NCBI GenBank assembly: GCA_965242855.1
Contig: OZ251509.1
Location: forward strand, 744,001-808,000
DNA from: WTGU01 sp965242855
Lineage (GTDB): Bacteria > Pseudomonadota > Alphaproteobacteria > UBA828
Reading direction: 5' to 3'
Length of the DNA stretch: 64,000 nt
In this document: in pieces, positions 32,701 through 47,700 of the stretch
Numbering within the stretch: the first letter of the stretch is position 1
How the letters are laid out: each line of letters begins with the position of its first letter
Translations under genes and position numbers: made by a program
The notes under the pieces: generated by a model
What the model was told of the DNA's origin: nothing
Database searches by the model: none
What the model saw: the letters and a program-made list of their open reading frames with translations, nothing else

Positions 32701-35700
32701 ACGGCGTCGCGGACCCGGCGAGCCTGACGCTCACGCTGGCCGACGACGAGGCGACGCCCACGGCGCGGCTGGCGCTGTCGCAGGCGTCCATCGCGGAGGC
32801 GGGCGGGGTTTCGTCGGTGACGGCGACGCTTTCGGGGGCGTCGAGCGCAGCGGTGACGGTGACGGTGTCCGCGGCGCCGGGGACGAACGCGGCGGCGGAC
32901 GACTACACGCTGTCGAGCGCGAACACGCTGACCATCGCGGCGGGGAATACGGCGAGCGTGGGCGCGGTGACGGTGACGGCGGAGCCGGACACGGCGGATT
33001 CGGCGGACAAGCGGGTGACGATCTCCGGGCAGGCGGCGGGCGGCAACGGCATCGCGGACCCGGCGGCGGCGACGCTGACCATCGTGGACGACGACGCGCT
33101 GCCGACGGTGACGCTGGCGCTTTCGTCCGCGACCATCGTCGAGAGCGGGGCGGGCAACGTCGCGACGGTGACCGCGGCCCTTTCCCACCCCTCGGGGGAG
33201 GCGGTGGAGGTCGCGGTGTCGGTGTCGCCGACGCCGCCGGCGGCGGCAAGCGACTTCGGCCTGAGCGCGAACAGGACGCTGACCATCGCGGCGGGGGATA
33301 TGGCGAGCGTGGGCGTGGTGACGGTCACGGCGGTCGACAACGCGGTGGAGGCGCCGGACAAGCGGCTGCGGGTCTCGGGCGAGGCCGTCGGCGGGCGCGG
33401 GGTCGCGGACCCGGCGGACGTGACCCTGACCATCGCCGACGAAGACGCGATGCTGACGGCGACGCTGGCGCTGTCGGCCTCGTCGATTGCGGAGAACGGC
33501 GGCGTCTCGGCGGTGTCGGCGACGCTGGACCAGGCGTCGCGCACGGCGGTCACGGTGACGGTGACGCCGGTCTCCGGCGTCTACACGGTGGGTTCGGACT
33601 CCACCATCGTCATCGCGGCGGGCCAGACGTCCAACGCCGGCGACACCGCGACGATAACGGCGGTGAACGACACCGTGCATCAGGGCGCCGCCGGGCGTTC
33701 GACCACCGTGACCGGCGCGGCCGTCACCGACCTCGGCGCGGTGAGCGTCACCGGGGCGACGCTGACGCTCACCGACGACGAGGCCTTGCCGACGGTGACG
33801 CTGGCGCTGTCTCCGACGTCGATCTCGGAAGGCGGCGGGGTGGCGACGGTGACGGCGCGGCTGTCGGGGGCGTCGAGCGCGCCGGCCACGGTGACGGTGG
33901 CGGCGGCGCCGGGGACGGGCGCGGTAGCGGCGGACTACACGCTGAGCGCGAACAAGGCGCTGACCATCGCGGCGGGCGCGACCGCGAGCGCGGGCGTGGT
34001 GACGATCACGGCGGTGAACAACGACGTGGCGGCGGCGGACAAGACCGTGACGGTGACGGGCGCGGCGGCGGGCGGCCACGGGCTGGCGAACCCGGCGAGC
34101 GTGACGCTGACGATTACCGACAACGAGAGCGGAACGCCGACAGGGGACGACAGGCGTTGGGGACAGTCGCACAATTATGACGTCACCACGGCGTCGCTGC
34201 TGGGCAAGACCGCCCCGCAAACGATCGCCGTTGACGCGCCGTCTACGGAGGACGGGTCGCGGCGACAGGTCTGGGCGTGCGCTCACAGGACGGTCAGGCA
34301 GAGAAGTCCCGGCCCCGCGCCGACCGAGGGCGCCGTTTGCCGCCAGGCCACCGGCGCCGGCTGGTCCAGGATGATCCGTCTTACGCAGGCGATGATCGAC
34401 AATGACGGCGTGGTCGTCCTCGTCACGGATACGATCCGCGGCGGGCAAGGCGGTAACCTGACCAATTTCTTCTACGCCGAGTGGGTTCCCATCGTCGCGC
34501 TGCCGAGGGCGACGCTGGCGCTGTCGTCCTCGTGGATTGCGGAGAACGGCGGCGTGGCCACGGTGACGGCGACCCTGGACAAGGCGGCGCTCTCCGCGGC
34601 GACGGTCACGGTGGCGGCGGCGCCGGGCAGCGGCGCCACCGCCGGCGACTTCAGTCTGTCCGGCGCCGCGACGCTGACCTTCGCGACCGGCGCCACCGTC
34701 AGCTCCGGCGCGGTGACCGTGACCGCGGTGGACGACATGACCCGCGCCCCGGACAAGTCCGTGACCGTTTCGGGAACGGTGAACGGCGACGTGAAGGCGC
34801 CCCGCGCCGTGACCCTGACCATCGCCGACGACGACGCGACGCGGACGGCGACGCTGTCGCTGTCGGCCTCGTCGATTGCGGAGAACGGCGGCGTCTCGGC
34901 GGTGTCGGCGACGCTGGACCGGGCGTCGCGCACGGCGGTGACGGTGACGGTGACGCCGGTCGCCGGCGTCTACACGGTGGGTTCGGACTCCACCATCGTC
35001 ATCGCGGCGGGCCAGACGTCCAACGCCGGCGACACCGCGACGATAACGGCGGTGAACGACACCGTGCATCAGGGCGCCGCCGGGCGTTCGACCACCGTGA
35101 CCGGCGCGGCCGTCACCGACCTCGGCGCGGTCGGCGTCACCGGGGCGACGCTGACGCTCACCGACGACGAGGCCTTGCCGACGGTGACGCTGGCGCTGTC
35201 GTCGGCGTCGATCTCGGAAGGCGGCGGGGTGACGACGGTGACGGCGACGCTGTCGGGCAAGTCCGGCGCCGCGGCGACGGTGACGGTGGCGGCGGCGCCG
35301 GGGACGGGCGCGGCGGCGGCGGACTACGCGCTGAGCGCGAACGATACGCTGACCATCGCGGCGGGCGCGACCGTGAGCGCGGGGGTGGTGACGATCACCG
35401 CGGTGAACAACGACGTGGCGGCGGCGAACAAAACCGTGACGGTGACCGGCGCGGCGGCGGGCGGCCACGGGATGGCGAACCCGGCGAGCGTAACGCTGAC
35501 GATCACCGACAACGACAGCTTGCCGAGCACGACGACGTGGCGGAACCCCCGCCTGGGATCGAGCAACGATTGGGACGTCACCACGGCGTCGCTGCTCGGC
35601 AAGACGGCTTCGCAGCCGATCGCGTTCACGGGAACCTATGCCGCCCACATCGTCGACGTCTGGGCATGCGCCAACAGAACGATCAGCCAGGCAACGGCCT

Positions 35701-38700
35701 TCAGTTCCGACGCGCCGGGCGCGGGCAGCGGTCCCCGCCGCTGTACCATGCTCACCGACAACACGAGGCCCTCGGCGATATCGCTCACCCAGGCGATGAT
35801 CGACAACGATGGCGTGGTCATCCTCCTCACCTATTCCTCCGGCGCAAACAAGGTGCAATACGTCTACGCCGAGTGGGTGCCCATCGTCGCGCTGCCGAGG
35901 GCGACGCTGGCGCTGTCGTCCTCGTGGATTGCGGAAAACGGCGGCGCGGCGACGGTGACGGCGACGCTGGACAAGGCGGCGCTCTCCGCGGCGACGATCA
36001 CGGTGGCGGCGGCGCCGGGCAGCGGCGCCACCGCCGGCGACTTCAGTCTGTCCAGCGCCACGACGCTGACCTTCGCGACCGGCGCCACCGCCAGCACCGG
36101 CGCGGTGACCGTGACCGCGGTGGACGACACGACCCATACCCCGGACAAATCCGTGACCGTTTCGGGAGCGGTGAACGGCGACGTGAATGCGCCCCGCGCC
36201 GTGACCCTGACCATCGCCGACGACGACGCGACGCTGACGGCGACGCTGTCGCTGTCGGCCTCGTCGATTGCGGAGAACGGCGGCGTCTCGGCGGTGTCGG
36301 CGACGCTGGACCAGGCGTCGCGCACGGCGGTCACGGTGACGGTGACGCCGGTCTCCGGCGCCTACACGGTGGGTCCGGACTCCACCATCGTCATCGCGGC
36401 GGGCCAGACGGCCAACGCCGGCGACACCGCGGACATAACGGCGGTGAACGACACCGTGCATCAGGGCGGCGCCGGGCGTTCGATTACCGTGACCGGCGCG
36501 GCCGTCACCGACCTCGGCGCGGTCGGCGTCACCGGGGCGGAGCTGACGCTCACCGACGACGAGACCTTGCCGACGGTGGCGCTGGCGCTGTCGGCGAGCT
36601 CGATCTCGGAGACGGGCGGGGAGACGACGGTGACGGCGACGCTGTCGGGCAAGTCGAGCGAGGCGGTGACGCTGACGGTTTCGGCTTCGCCCGGCTCGGG
36701 GACGGATTTCACGCAGACGGGGACGACGCTGACCATCGCGGCGGGCGCCACCGTCAGCGCCGGCGCTGTGACGGTGACGGCCAGCGGCAACGACGTCCAT
36801 TCGGGGAACAAGCCGGTGACGGTCTCCGCCGCCGCGACGGGCGGCAACGACGTGGCGGCGCCGCCGTCACTGACCCTGACGCTGACCGACGACGAAACGT
36901 TGCCGACGGTGGCGCTGTCGTTGTCGCCGGCGTCGATTTCGGAAAACGGCGGGGTGGCGTCGGTGACGGCGACGCTGTCGGGCAAGTCGAGCGAGGCGGT
37001 GACGGTGACGGTGGGGGCGGCGGCCGGGACGGGGGCGGCCGATGCCGATTTCGACCTTTCCGCGGCGAAGACGCTGACCATCGCGGCGGGCGCCACCGCC
37101 AGCAGCGGCGACGTGACGGTGACGGCCAACGACAACGACGTCCATTCGGGGAACAAGTCGGTGACGGTCTCCGGCGCCGTGACGGGCGGCAACGACGTGG
37201 CGGCGCCGTCGTCACTGACCCTGACGCTGACGGACGACGAAACGTTGCCGACGGTGGCGCTGTCGTTGTCGCCGTCTTCGATTTCGGAGACCGGCGGGGT
37301 GGCGTCGGTGACCGCGGCGCTGTCGGGCGCCTCCAGCGAGGCGGTGACGGTGACGGTGGGGGCGGCGGCCGGCGCGGGGGCGGTGGCGGCGGACTTCGGC
37401 CTTTCCGCGGAGAAGACGCTGACCATCGCGGCCGGCGCCACCGCCAGCAGCGGCGATGTGACGATTACGGCCAACGGCAACGACGTGGACTCGCCGGACA
37501 AGTCGGTGACGGTCTCCGGCGCCGTGACGGGCGGCAACGACGTGGCGGCGCCGACGAACGTCACCCTGACGCTGACCGACGACGAGACCCTGCCGACCCT
37601 GACCTTGGCCCTGTCGTCCTCCTCGGTCTCGGAGACCGGCGGCAAGACCACGGTGACGGCGACGCTGTCGGGCAAGTCCAGCGAAGCGTTGACGGTGACT
37701 GTGGGGGCGGCGGCCGGGACGGGGGCGGTGGCGGCGGACTTCGCGCTTTCCGCGGCCAAGACGCTGACGATTGCGGCCGGCGCCACCGCCAGCGCGGGCA
37801 CGGTGACGGTGACCGCCAACGGCAACCTGGTGGACACGAACGACAAATCGGTGACGGTCTCCGCCGCGGTGGCGGGGGGCCACGGGGTGGCGGCGCCCTC
37901 GAATGTCACCCTGACCTTGACCGACGACGACACCGCCGGCGTGACCTTCAACCCCACCGCCATGACCCTGACCGAGGAGGGCGCCAGCAAGACGTTCACC
38001 ATGGTCCTGGATACCGAGCCGCCTGGGCCTGGGTTTGTCTCGGTCGGCCTCTACCCCGACGTCGGACTCGCGCTGCAGGGCGACAGTACCTTCTCCCCCA
38101 TGAGGGGGCTCGTCTACACCTTCGCGGTGTCGAGCTGGAGCACGCCCCAGACGGTGAGCGTGAACGCCTCCGCGGACGCCGACCATCAGGACAACACCCT
38201 GCGCCTCAGATACGTCGTGGCCGACTACGGACTCGGCGATGTGGGGCGGAATGTGGCCCATGCGCAGCGTCCCGTCGCTGTGACGGTGACGGTGGAAGAC
38301 GACGACAAGCCGGTGGTGACGCTGGCGTTGTCGGAGAGCTCGATCTCGGAGAACGGCGGCGTGGCGACGGTGACGGCGACTCTGGACAAGGCGGCGAGCG
38401 AGGGGGCCACGGTGACGGTATCGGCTTCGCCCGGTTCGGGGACGGACTTCACCCAGACGGGGACGGAGCTGACCATCGCGGCGGGGGCGACGGCCAGCGC
38501 CGGCGTGGTGACCATCACGGCGTCGGACGACGACGCCGACGCGCCGGACAAGGAGGTGACGGTCTCCGCCGCCGTGGATGGCGGCGACGGGGCGTCGGAC
38601 CCGGACGACGTGACGCTGACGTTGACGGACGACGAGGCGGCGCCGGGGGTGACGCTTACCCTGTCGTCGTCGTCGATTGCGGAGAACGGCGGCGAGACGA

Positions 38701-41700
38701 CGGTATCGGCGGCGCTCTCCCATCCCTCCAGCGCCGACACCACGGTGACGGTGACGGCGGCGACGGGGTTCTACACGGTGGGTTCGGACGCGGCGATCGT
38801 CATCTCGGCCGGCGACACCGTGACCGCCGGCGACACGGCGACGGTGGAGGCGGTGGACGACGACGTCCATCAGGGCGCCGGCGGGCGTCCGACGACGGTG
38901 ACGGCGACGGCGGCCAACGACCAGGGCGCGGGCAACGTGAGCGGGGCGGCGCTGACGCTGACCGACGACGAGACGTTGCCGACCGTGACCCTGGCGCTGT
39001 CGTCGTCGTCGATCTCGGAGACCGGCGGGGTGGCGTCGGTGACGGCGACGCTGTCGGGCAAGTCGAGCGAGGCGGTGACGGTGACGGTGGGGGCGGCGGC
39101 CGGGACCGGGGCGGCGGCGGCCGACTTCGACCTCTCCGCGGCCAAGACCCTGACGATTGCGGCGGGGAGCACGGCCAGCGCCGGTACGGTGACCGTTACG
39201 GCCAACGGCAACGACGTGGACTCGCCGGACAAGTCGGTGACGGTCTCCGGCGCGGTGGATGGCGGCAACAACGTGGCGGCGCCGTCGAACGTCACCCTGA
39301 CGCTGACCGACGACGAGACGCTGCCGACGGTGACGCTGTCGCTGTCGCCGTCGTCGATCTCGGAAACGGGCGGGGTGTCGTCGGTGACGGCGACGCTGTC
39401 GGGCAAATCCAGCGAGGCGGTGACGGTGACGGTGGCGGCTGCCGCCGGCGCGGGGGCGGCAGCGGCCGACTTCGACCTCTCCGCGGCGAAGACGCTGACG
39501 ATTGCGGCGGGGAGCACCGCCAGCGCCGGCGACGTGACGATCACGGCCAACGGCAACGACGTGGACTCGCCGGACAAGTCGGTGACGGTCTCCGGCGTGG
39601 TGGATGGCGGCAACAACGTGGCGGCGCCGTCGAACGTCACCCTGACGCTGACCGACGACGAGACCTTGCCGACCGTGACCCTGGCGCTGTCGTCGTCCTC
39701 GATCTCGGAAACGGGGGGAGAGACGACGGTGACGGCGACGCTGTCGGGCAAGTCCAGCGAGGCGGTGACCGTGACTGTGGGGGCGGCGGCCGGGACGGGG
39801 GCCGCGGCGGCCGACTTCGACCTCTCCGCGGCGAATACGCTGACGATTGCGGCGGGGAGCACCGCCAGCGCCGGCGCGGTGACGATCACGGCCAACGGCA
39901 ACGACGTGGACTCGCCGGACAAGTCGGTGACGGTCTCCGGCGCGGTGGATGGCGGCAACAACGTGGCGGCGCCGTCGGACGTCACCCTGACGCTCACCGA
40001 CGACGAGACCTTGCCGACCCTGGCCCTGGCGCTGTCGTCGTCCTCGATCTCGGAGACCGGCGGGGTGGCGACGGTGACGGCGACGCTGTCGGGCGCCTCG
40101 AGCGAAGCGGTGACCGTGACTGTGGCGGCGGTGGCCGGGACCGGCGCGGTGGCGGCGGACTTCGACCTCTCCGCGGCCAATACCCTGACCATTGCGGCGG
40201 GGAGCACGACCAGCGCCGGCGCGGTGACGGTGACGGCCAACGGCAACAACGTGCACTCGCCGGACAAGTCGGTGACGGTCTCCGGCGCGGTGGATGGCGG
40301 CAACAACGTGCTGGCGCCGTCGTCGCTGACGCTGACGCTCACCGACGACGACGTGGCGGCGCTGTCGCTGCTGCTGTCGGACCCGATCTCGGGCCAGCCG
40401 GACACCATCAAGGAGCTGGCTACGGCGCCCGGCTCCGAGCGCATGACCACGGTGACGGCGCGGCTGAGCGTCCCGGCCAGCGCGGCGGTGACGATCACGG
40501 TCTCGGCGACGAAGGGGACCAATGCGGCGGCGGACGACTTCACGCTTTCGGCGGCGAAGACGCTGACCATCGCGGCCGGCGCCACCGCCAGCACGGGCGC
40601 GGTGACCATCACGGCGGTGGACGACCGCATCGACTCCATCGTGGACGACACCGTCGCCGGCAAGAAGGTGGTGGTGGCGGGCGTCGCCAGCAGCACGCTG
40701 CTCCTGGCGGATCCGGCCGACGTGGAGCTGCTGATCTGGGAGGACGACCGCGCCGCCCTGGTGACCGCCCCGGCCTTCCCGCGCTGCCGCCGGGCGCCCT
40801 GCCCGGTGTGGCTCAGCGTGGCCGAGGGCGCGAGCGAGAGCTTCACGGTGAAGCTGAACAGCGAGCCGACCACGAACATCGTGGTGGCGGTGAAGAGCAG
40901 CGACTCGGCCGAAGGCCAGGTGTCTTCGGGCGCCGGCGCGGCGGCGGCCTCGACCCGGCTGACCTTCACCGCCACGAACTGGGAGACGGCGCAGACGGTG
41001 ACGCTGCACGGCGTGGTCGACGACGCGGTGGACGGCGACGGCGACTACACCCTCCGCCTGTTCCCGGACAGCCCGGACGAGGCGACCGACGCCTATCACG
41101 TCATCGGCGGGGCGAGCGTGCGGCCGCAGACCGTGCGGACGACCGATGTGGACACGGCGGGGCTGGCGGTCTCCGAGAGTACGCTGACGGTGACCGAGGG
41201 CGGGGCGGAGCAGACCTTCACGGTGAAGCTCACGAGCAAGCCGGCGGCGGCGGTGACGGTGACGGCGACCAGCGCCGACGGCGACGAGGTACGGCTGGCC
41301 AGGAACGCCGGCGACGCCGATGCGCGCGCCTTCGCGGCCTCGAAGGAGCTGGTGTTCGACGCCGACGACTGGAGCGACGCCCAGACGCTGCGGGTGACGG
41401 CGGTGGACGACGACCGGGACGATCCGGCGAGCCTGTCGGTGGCGATCACCCTGGACGCGGCCAGCGGCGGCGACAGCCATTACGACGGCCTGGACGACGA
41501 GACCGTGGACGTCACCAAGAACGACGACGACCCCACCCCGACCGTGACGCTGGCCCGGTCGCCGTCGGCGATCTCGGAGACGGGCGGGACGACGACGGTG
41601 ACGGCGACGCTGTCGGGCAAATCCGACGACGCGGTGACGGTGACGGTGGCGGCGGCGCCCGGGACCGGCGCGGCGGCGGCCGACTTCGACCTCTCCACCG

Positions 41701-44700
41701 CCAAGACGCTGACCATCGCCGCCGGCGCCACCGCCAGCGTCGGCGTGGTGACGGTCACGGCCAACGGCAACGACGTGGACTCGCCCGACAAGCAGGTGAC
41801 GATCTCGGGCGCGGTGGCGGGCGGCCACGGCCTGTTGTCGAACCCGTCGAACGTGACCCTGACGCTCACCGACGACGAGACGCTGCCGACCGTGAGCTTG
41901 GCGCTGTCGTCCTCGTCGATCTCGGAGACGGGCGGGGCGGCGACGGTGACGGCGACGCTGTCGGGCGCCTCCAGCGAGGCGGTGACTGTGACGGTGGCGG
42001 CGGTCGCCGGGACGGGAGCGGTGGCGGCGGACTTCGGCCTTTCCGCCGCAAAGACGCTCACCATCGCGGCCGGCGGCACGACCAGCGCCGGTACGGTGAC
42101 GGTGACGGCCAACGGCAACGACGTCCATTCGGGGAACAAGTCGGTGACGGTCTCCGCCACCGCGGTGGGCGGCAACGGCGTGGCGGCGCCGTCGAACGTG
42201 ACCCTGACGCTCGCCGACGACGAGGCCTTGCCGACCGTGACCCTGGCCCTGTCGTCCTCGTCGATCTCGGAGACGGGCGGGGTGTCGTCGGTGACGGCGA
42301 CGCTTTCGGGCAAGTCGAGCGAGGCGGTGACGGTGACGGTGGCGGCGGCGGCCGGGACGGGGGCGACGGCGGCCGATTTCGACCTTTCCGCGGCGAAGAC
42401 CCTGACCATTGCGGCCGGCGGCACGACCAGTTCCGGCGCGGTGACCGTTACGGCGAACGGCAACGACGTCCATTCGGGGGACAAGTCGGTGACGGTCTCC
42501 GGCGTCGCGGTGGGCGGCAACGGCGTGGCGGCACCGTCGAACGTCACCCTGACGCTCACCGACGACGAGACGCTGCCGACCGTGACCCTGGCGTTGTCGT
42601 CGACCTCGATCCCGGAGACCGGCGGGGTGTCGTCGGTGACGGCGACGCTTTCGGGCAAGTCGAGCGCGGCGGTGACGGTGACGGTGGGGGCGGCGGCCGG
42701 GACGGGGGCGGTGGCGGCCGACTTCGACCTCTCCGCGGCAAAGACGCTCACCATCGCGGCCGGCGGCACGACCAGCGCCGGCGTGGTGACGATCACGGCC
42801 AACGGCAACACGGTGGACTCGCCGAACAAATCGGTGACGGTCTCGGGCATGGTGGCGGGCGGCAACAACGTGGCGGCGCCGTCGAACGTCACCCTGACCC
42901 TCACCGACGACGACGCGCTGCCCACGGCGACGCTGCTGCTGTCGGCCGCCGCCATCGACGAGAGCGGCGCGTCGAACGTAACCACGGTGACGGCGCGCCT
43001 GAACCACGGCTCCAGCGATCCGGTGACGGTCACGGTCTCGCTGTCGCCGGTGTCCTCGACCGGGGCGGTGGCGGGCGACTACACGCTGTCTTCCACCGCC
43101 ACCCTGACCATCGCCGCCGGCGCCAGCGCCAGCGCCGGCCTGGTGACGGTGACGGCGGTGGACAACGACGTCGATGCGCCGAACAGGCAGGTGACGGTCT
43201 CCGGAACCGCCGATGGCGGGCGCGGGGTGGCGGACCCGGCCGGCAAGACCCTGACCATCCGCGACGACGACGGCGCGCCGGGGGTGACGTTGTCGCTGAG
43301 CGTGACGTCGATTTTCGAGAACAGCCAGTCGTCGGCGGTGTCGGCGACGCTGTCGCATCCCTCCAGCGCGGCGACCACGGTGACGGTGACGCCGGTGGCC
43401 GGGGCCTTCACGGCGCCGTCGGGGACGGGGCGGCAGATCGTCTTCACGGCCGGCAACACCACCAGCTCGCATACGGTGCCGATCACCTCGGTGGACAACG
43501 ACGTCGACGAGCCCGACCGCATGGCGACGGTGACCGCGACGGTGGCCAACGACCAGGGCGCGGGCAGCGTCACCAATGCGACGCTGACGATCAGGGACAA
43601 CGAGACGACGCCGACGGTGACGCTGTCGGTGAACCCGACGTCGATCTCCGAGAGCGGCGCCACGGCGACGGTGAGCGCGACGCTGTCGGGCAAGTCGAGC
43701 CAGCCGACCACGGTGACGGTGACGGCGCAGGCGAACGTCTTCACGGCGCCGTCGGGGGCTGCGGGGCGGATCGTGATTGCCGCGGGGCAGACCGCGAACG
43801 CCTCGGACACGGTGGTCGTCACCGCCGTGGACAACGACGTGGACGCGGCGGACAACCCGGTGACGGTGGCGGCGACGGCGGACAACGGCCATGGCGTGGG
43901 CACCGTCGCCGGCGCGTCGCTTACCTTCACCGACGACGACGTGGCGGGGTTGGCGGTCTCGCCCACGACCACGACCTCGTCGCGGCTGCGGACGACGGAG
44001 GCGGGCGGGACGGACACGTTCACGGTGGCGCTGGAGAGCGAGCCGACCGGGAACGTGGAGCTGGACTTGGCCAGCTCCGATACGACGGAAGGGGCGGTAT
44101 CGCCCTCGTCGCTGACCTTCACCTCGACCAACTGGAACACCGCGCAGACGGTGACCCTGACCGGCCAGGACGATGCCGTCGCCGACGGCAACCAGGACTA
44201 CCAGGCGACGCTGACGGTGGATCAGGCGAACACGGCCGATGCCGTCTATGACGCGCTCCCCGCGGTCACGGTTTACGCGGCCAACGTGGACGACGAGTTC
44301 GGGCTGGACGTGGGGGCGGTGACCGGCCAGGCGACGGAGGCGGGCGGCCAGGCGACCTTCCCGGTGAAGTTGCTGACCCAGCCTGCGCAAGCGGTGACGG
44401 TGACCGTCTCCAGCCGGGACTCCGGCGAGGGCCGGGTATCGCCGTCGTCGCTCATCTTCGGGACGGCGAACTGGGGCGTGAACCAGACGGTGACGGTGAC
44501 CGGCCTGAACGACGCCATCGACGACGGAACGGTGACCTGGCAGGTGCGGCTGGACCCGGCGAGCGGCGATAGCAACTACAACGCGCTGGCGAACGTGGAC
44601 GTGTCGGTGACCACCACCGACGACGACGGCCCGCCGGCGGTGACGCTGGCGCTGTCGCCTTCGAGCATCGACGAGAGCGGTACGGCCAGTACGGCCGCGG

Positions 44701-47700
44701 TGCGGGCGACGCTGTCGCGCCCGTCGAGCGCGGCGACGACGGTGACGGTGACCGCGGTTTCGGGCTTCTACACGGTGGCCTCGGGTGCGGGGGCCACCAT
44801 CGTGATCGCGGCGAACGCCACGACGAGCACGGACACGGCATCGATCACGGCAGTCGACAACACGACGGACGAGCCCGACCGGACGCCGACGGTGACGGCG
44901 ACGGTGGCGAACGACCGGGCCAGCGCCGATTCCACGACCATGGCCGTGACCGGCGGGGCGCTGACGATCAGGGACGACGACGCGGCGCCGAACGCCACGC
45001 TGTCGCTGAACCCGGCGACCGTCGCCGAGAACGGCGGGACGTCGGCGGTGTCCGCGACGCTCTCGCACCGGTCGAGCGCGGCGACGACGGTGACGGTGAC
45101 TGCGGTTTCCGGCTTCTACACGGTGGGTTCGGACGCGACCATCGTGATTCCCGCCGGGGACACCACGGCGGCCTCGGACACGGCGGCGATCACGGCGGTG
45201 AACAACGACATCGACGAGCCGAACCGGACGGCGACGGTGACCGCGACGCTGGGCAACAGCCAGGGTACGGGCGGCGTGACCGGGGCCACGTTGACCTTGA
45301 CCGACGACGAGACGCTGCCGACGGCGACGCTGGTTCTGTCTTCGGCGTCGATCTCGGAGGCCGGCGGGGTTTCGACGGTGACGGCGCGGCTGTCGGGCAG
45401 GTCGAGCGCGGCGGTGACGTTGACGGTGTCGGCGGCGGCGGGAACCGGCGCGGTTTCGGGCGATTTCTCGCAGACGGGAACGACGCTCACCATCGCGGCC
45501 GGTTCGACCGCCAGCGCCGGGCGGGTGACGGTGAGGGCCAACGACAACATGGCGGCGACGGGCAGCAAGCAGGTCACGGTCTCGGCGACGGCTGCGGGCG
45601 GCAACGGCGTGGCGAACCCTTCCAATGCCGCGCTTACGCTGACCGACGACGATACGCCGCAGGTGACGCTGGCGCTGTCGTCGTCGTCGATCGGGGAGAA
45701 CGGCGGCGCGGCGACGGTGACGGCGACGCTGGACCGGATTTCCGCCGTTGCGGTGACGGTGACGGTGGCGGCGGCGCCGGTCTCGCCGGCGGTGGCGACG
45801 GACTTCACGCTGAGCTCCGCCAACACGCTGACCTTCGCGGCCAACGCCACGACGAGTTCGGGCGTGGTGACGATCACCGCGGCGAACAACGATACGGACG
45901 CGCCGAACAAGCAGGTGACGGTTTCCGGCACGTCCTCCGACAGCCTGAACCTGACGAACGACCCGCCCTCGGTGAGGCTGACGATTACGGACGACGATGC
46001 GGCGCCGGGGGCGACGTTGTCTCTGTCGGACGCCTCGATTGCGGAGAACGGCGGGACGTCGGCGGTGTCGGCGGCCCTGTCGCACCCCTCCAGCGCGGCG
46101 ACGACGGTGACGGTGACGGCGGTTTTGGGGTCCTTCACGGTTCCTTCGGGGGCGGCGGGCTATGTCGTGATCGCGGCCGGCGACACGACGGCCGCCTCCG
46201 ACACGGTGACGATCACGGCGGTGAACAACGACGTGGACGAGCCGAACCGGATGGCGACGGTGACCGCGGCGCTGGCGAACGACCAGGGCGCCGGTAGCGT
46301 CATCGCCGTGACGCTGACCCTGGAGGACGACGACGCGACGCCGACCGCGGCGCTGTCGGTGAACCCGGGCTCGATCCCGGAGAACGGCGGGACCGCGGCG
46401 GTGTCGGCGACGCTCTCGGGCAGGTCGAGCCAGCCGACCACGGTGACGGTGACGGCGCAGGCGAACGTCTTCACGGTGGCCCCGGGGGCGGGCGGGACCA
46501 TCGTCGTCCCGGCGGGCGCGACGACGAGTTCGGACACGGCGACCGTCACCGCCGTGAACAACGACGTCGACGCGGCCGACAACGTGGTGACGGTGGCGGG
46601 AACGGCCGCGAACGGCCACGGCGTGACGGCGGCGGCGACCGGGGCGTCGCTGACCATCACCGACGACGACGTGGCGGCGATCGCGCTCTCGGCCGGAGCC
46701 ACGACCGCCGACCGGGTGCGAACGTCGGAGGACGGCAGCGCGGACACGGTCGATGTAACGCTGGCCACCCGGCCGACGGGGAACGTGGTGATCGACGTGG
46801 CCAGCACGAACACGGCCCAAGGAACGGTGTCGCCGCCGCAGCTGACCTTCACGGCCTCGAACTGGAATACGGCGCAGACGGTGACGCTGACCGGGGTGGA
46901 CGACCCCCCGCCCGGCTCGGCCGACGGCAGCCAGACCTACGAGGCGACGCTGACGGTGAATCAGGCCAACACCGTGGACGCCAACTACGACGCGCTCCCC
47001 GTCGTCACCATCTACGCCATCAACCTGGACGACGAATACGGCCTGAACATAAGCAACGTGACCGGCCAGGCGAGCGAGGGGGGCGGCGCGGCGACCTTCA
47101 CCGTGGCGCTGAACACGCGGCCGTCGGCGGCGGTGACGGTGTCGGTGACGAGCCGGGATGCGAGCGAGGGGCGGGTGGCGCCGGCGTCGCTGGTGTTCGG
47201 CACCGGGAACTGGAGCCGGGCCCAGAGGGTGACGGTGACCGGGGTGGACGATGCCATCGACGACGGCGATATCACTTGGCGGGTGCGGCTGAACCCGGCC
47301 AGCGGTGATCCCGACTACAACGGGCTGGCAAGCGAGAATGTGCAGGTGACGACGCGGGACGACGACGACGCGCCGACGGTGACGCTGGTGCTGTCGCAGG
47401 ACGTCATCGCCGAGAACGGTGGCGTGACGACGGTGACGGCGACGCTGTCCCATCCCTCCAGCGCGGCGACCACTGTGACGGTGGGGACGACGGCGGTGGC
47501 TCCGGCAGTGGCCGGCGACTTCGCGCAGACGGGCACGACGCTGACGATCGCGGCGAACGCGACGACGAGCACCGGCGTAGTGACGGTGACGGCGGTCAAC
47601 GACGACATCGATGCGGAGAACAAGCAGGTGAGGGTGGCGGCGCCGACGGTGGCCAACGACCGGGCCAGCGCCGATTCCACCGCCATGGCCGTCACCGCCG

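Noticed and set aside
29538..36800. A 2,420-codon minus-strand frame, and a 3,256-codon plus-strand frame at 34481-44251
   Set aside because: Same reason: alternate-frame shadows of the repeat array with low-complexity His/Arg or Gly/Asp/Arg composition.
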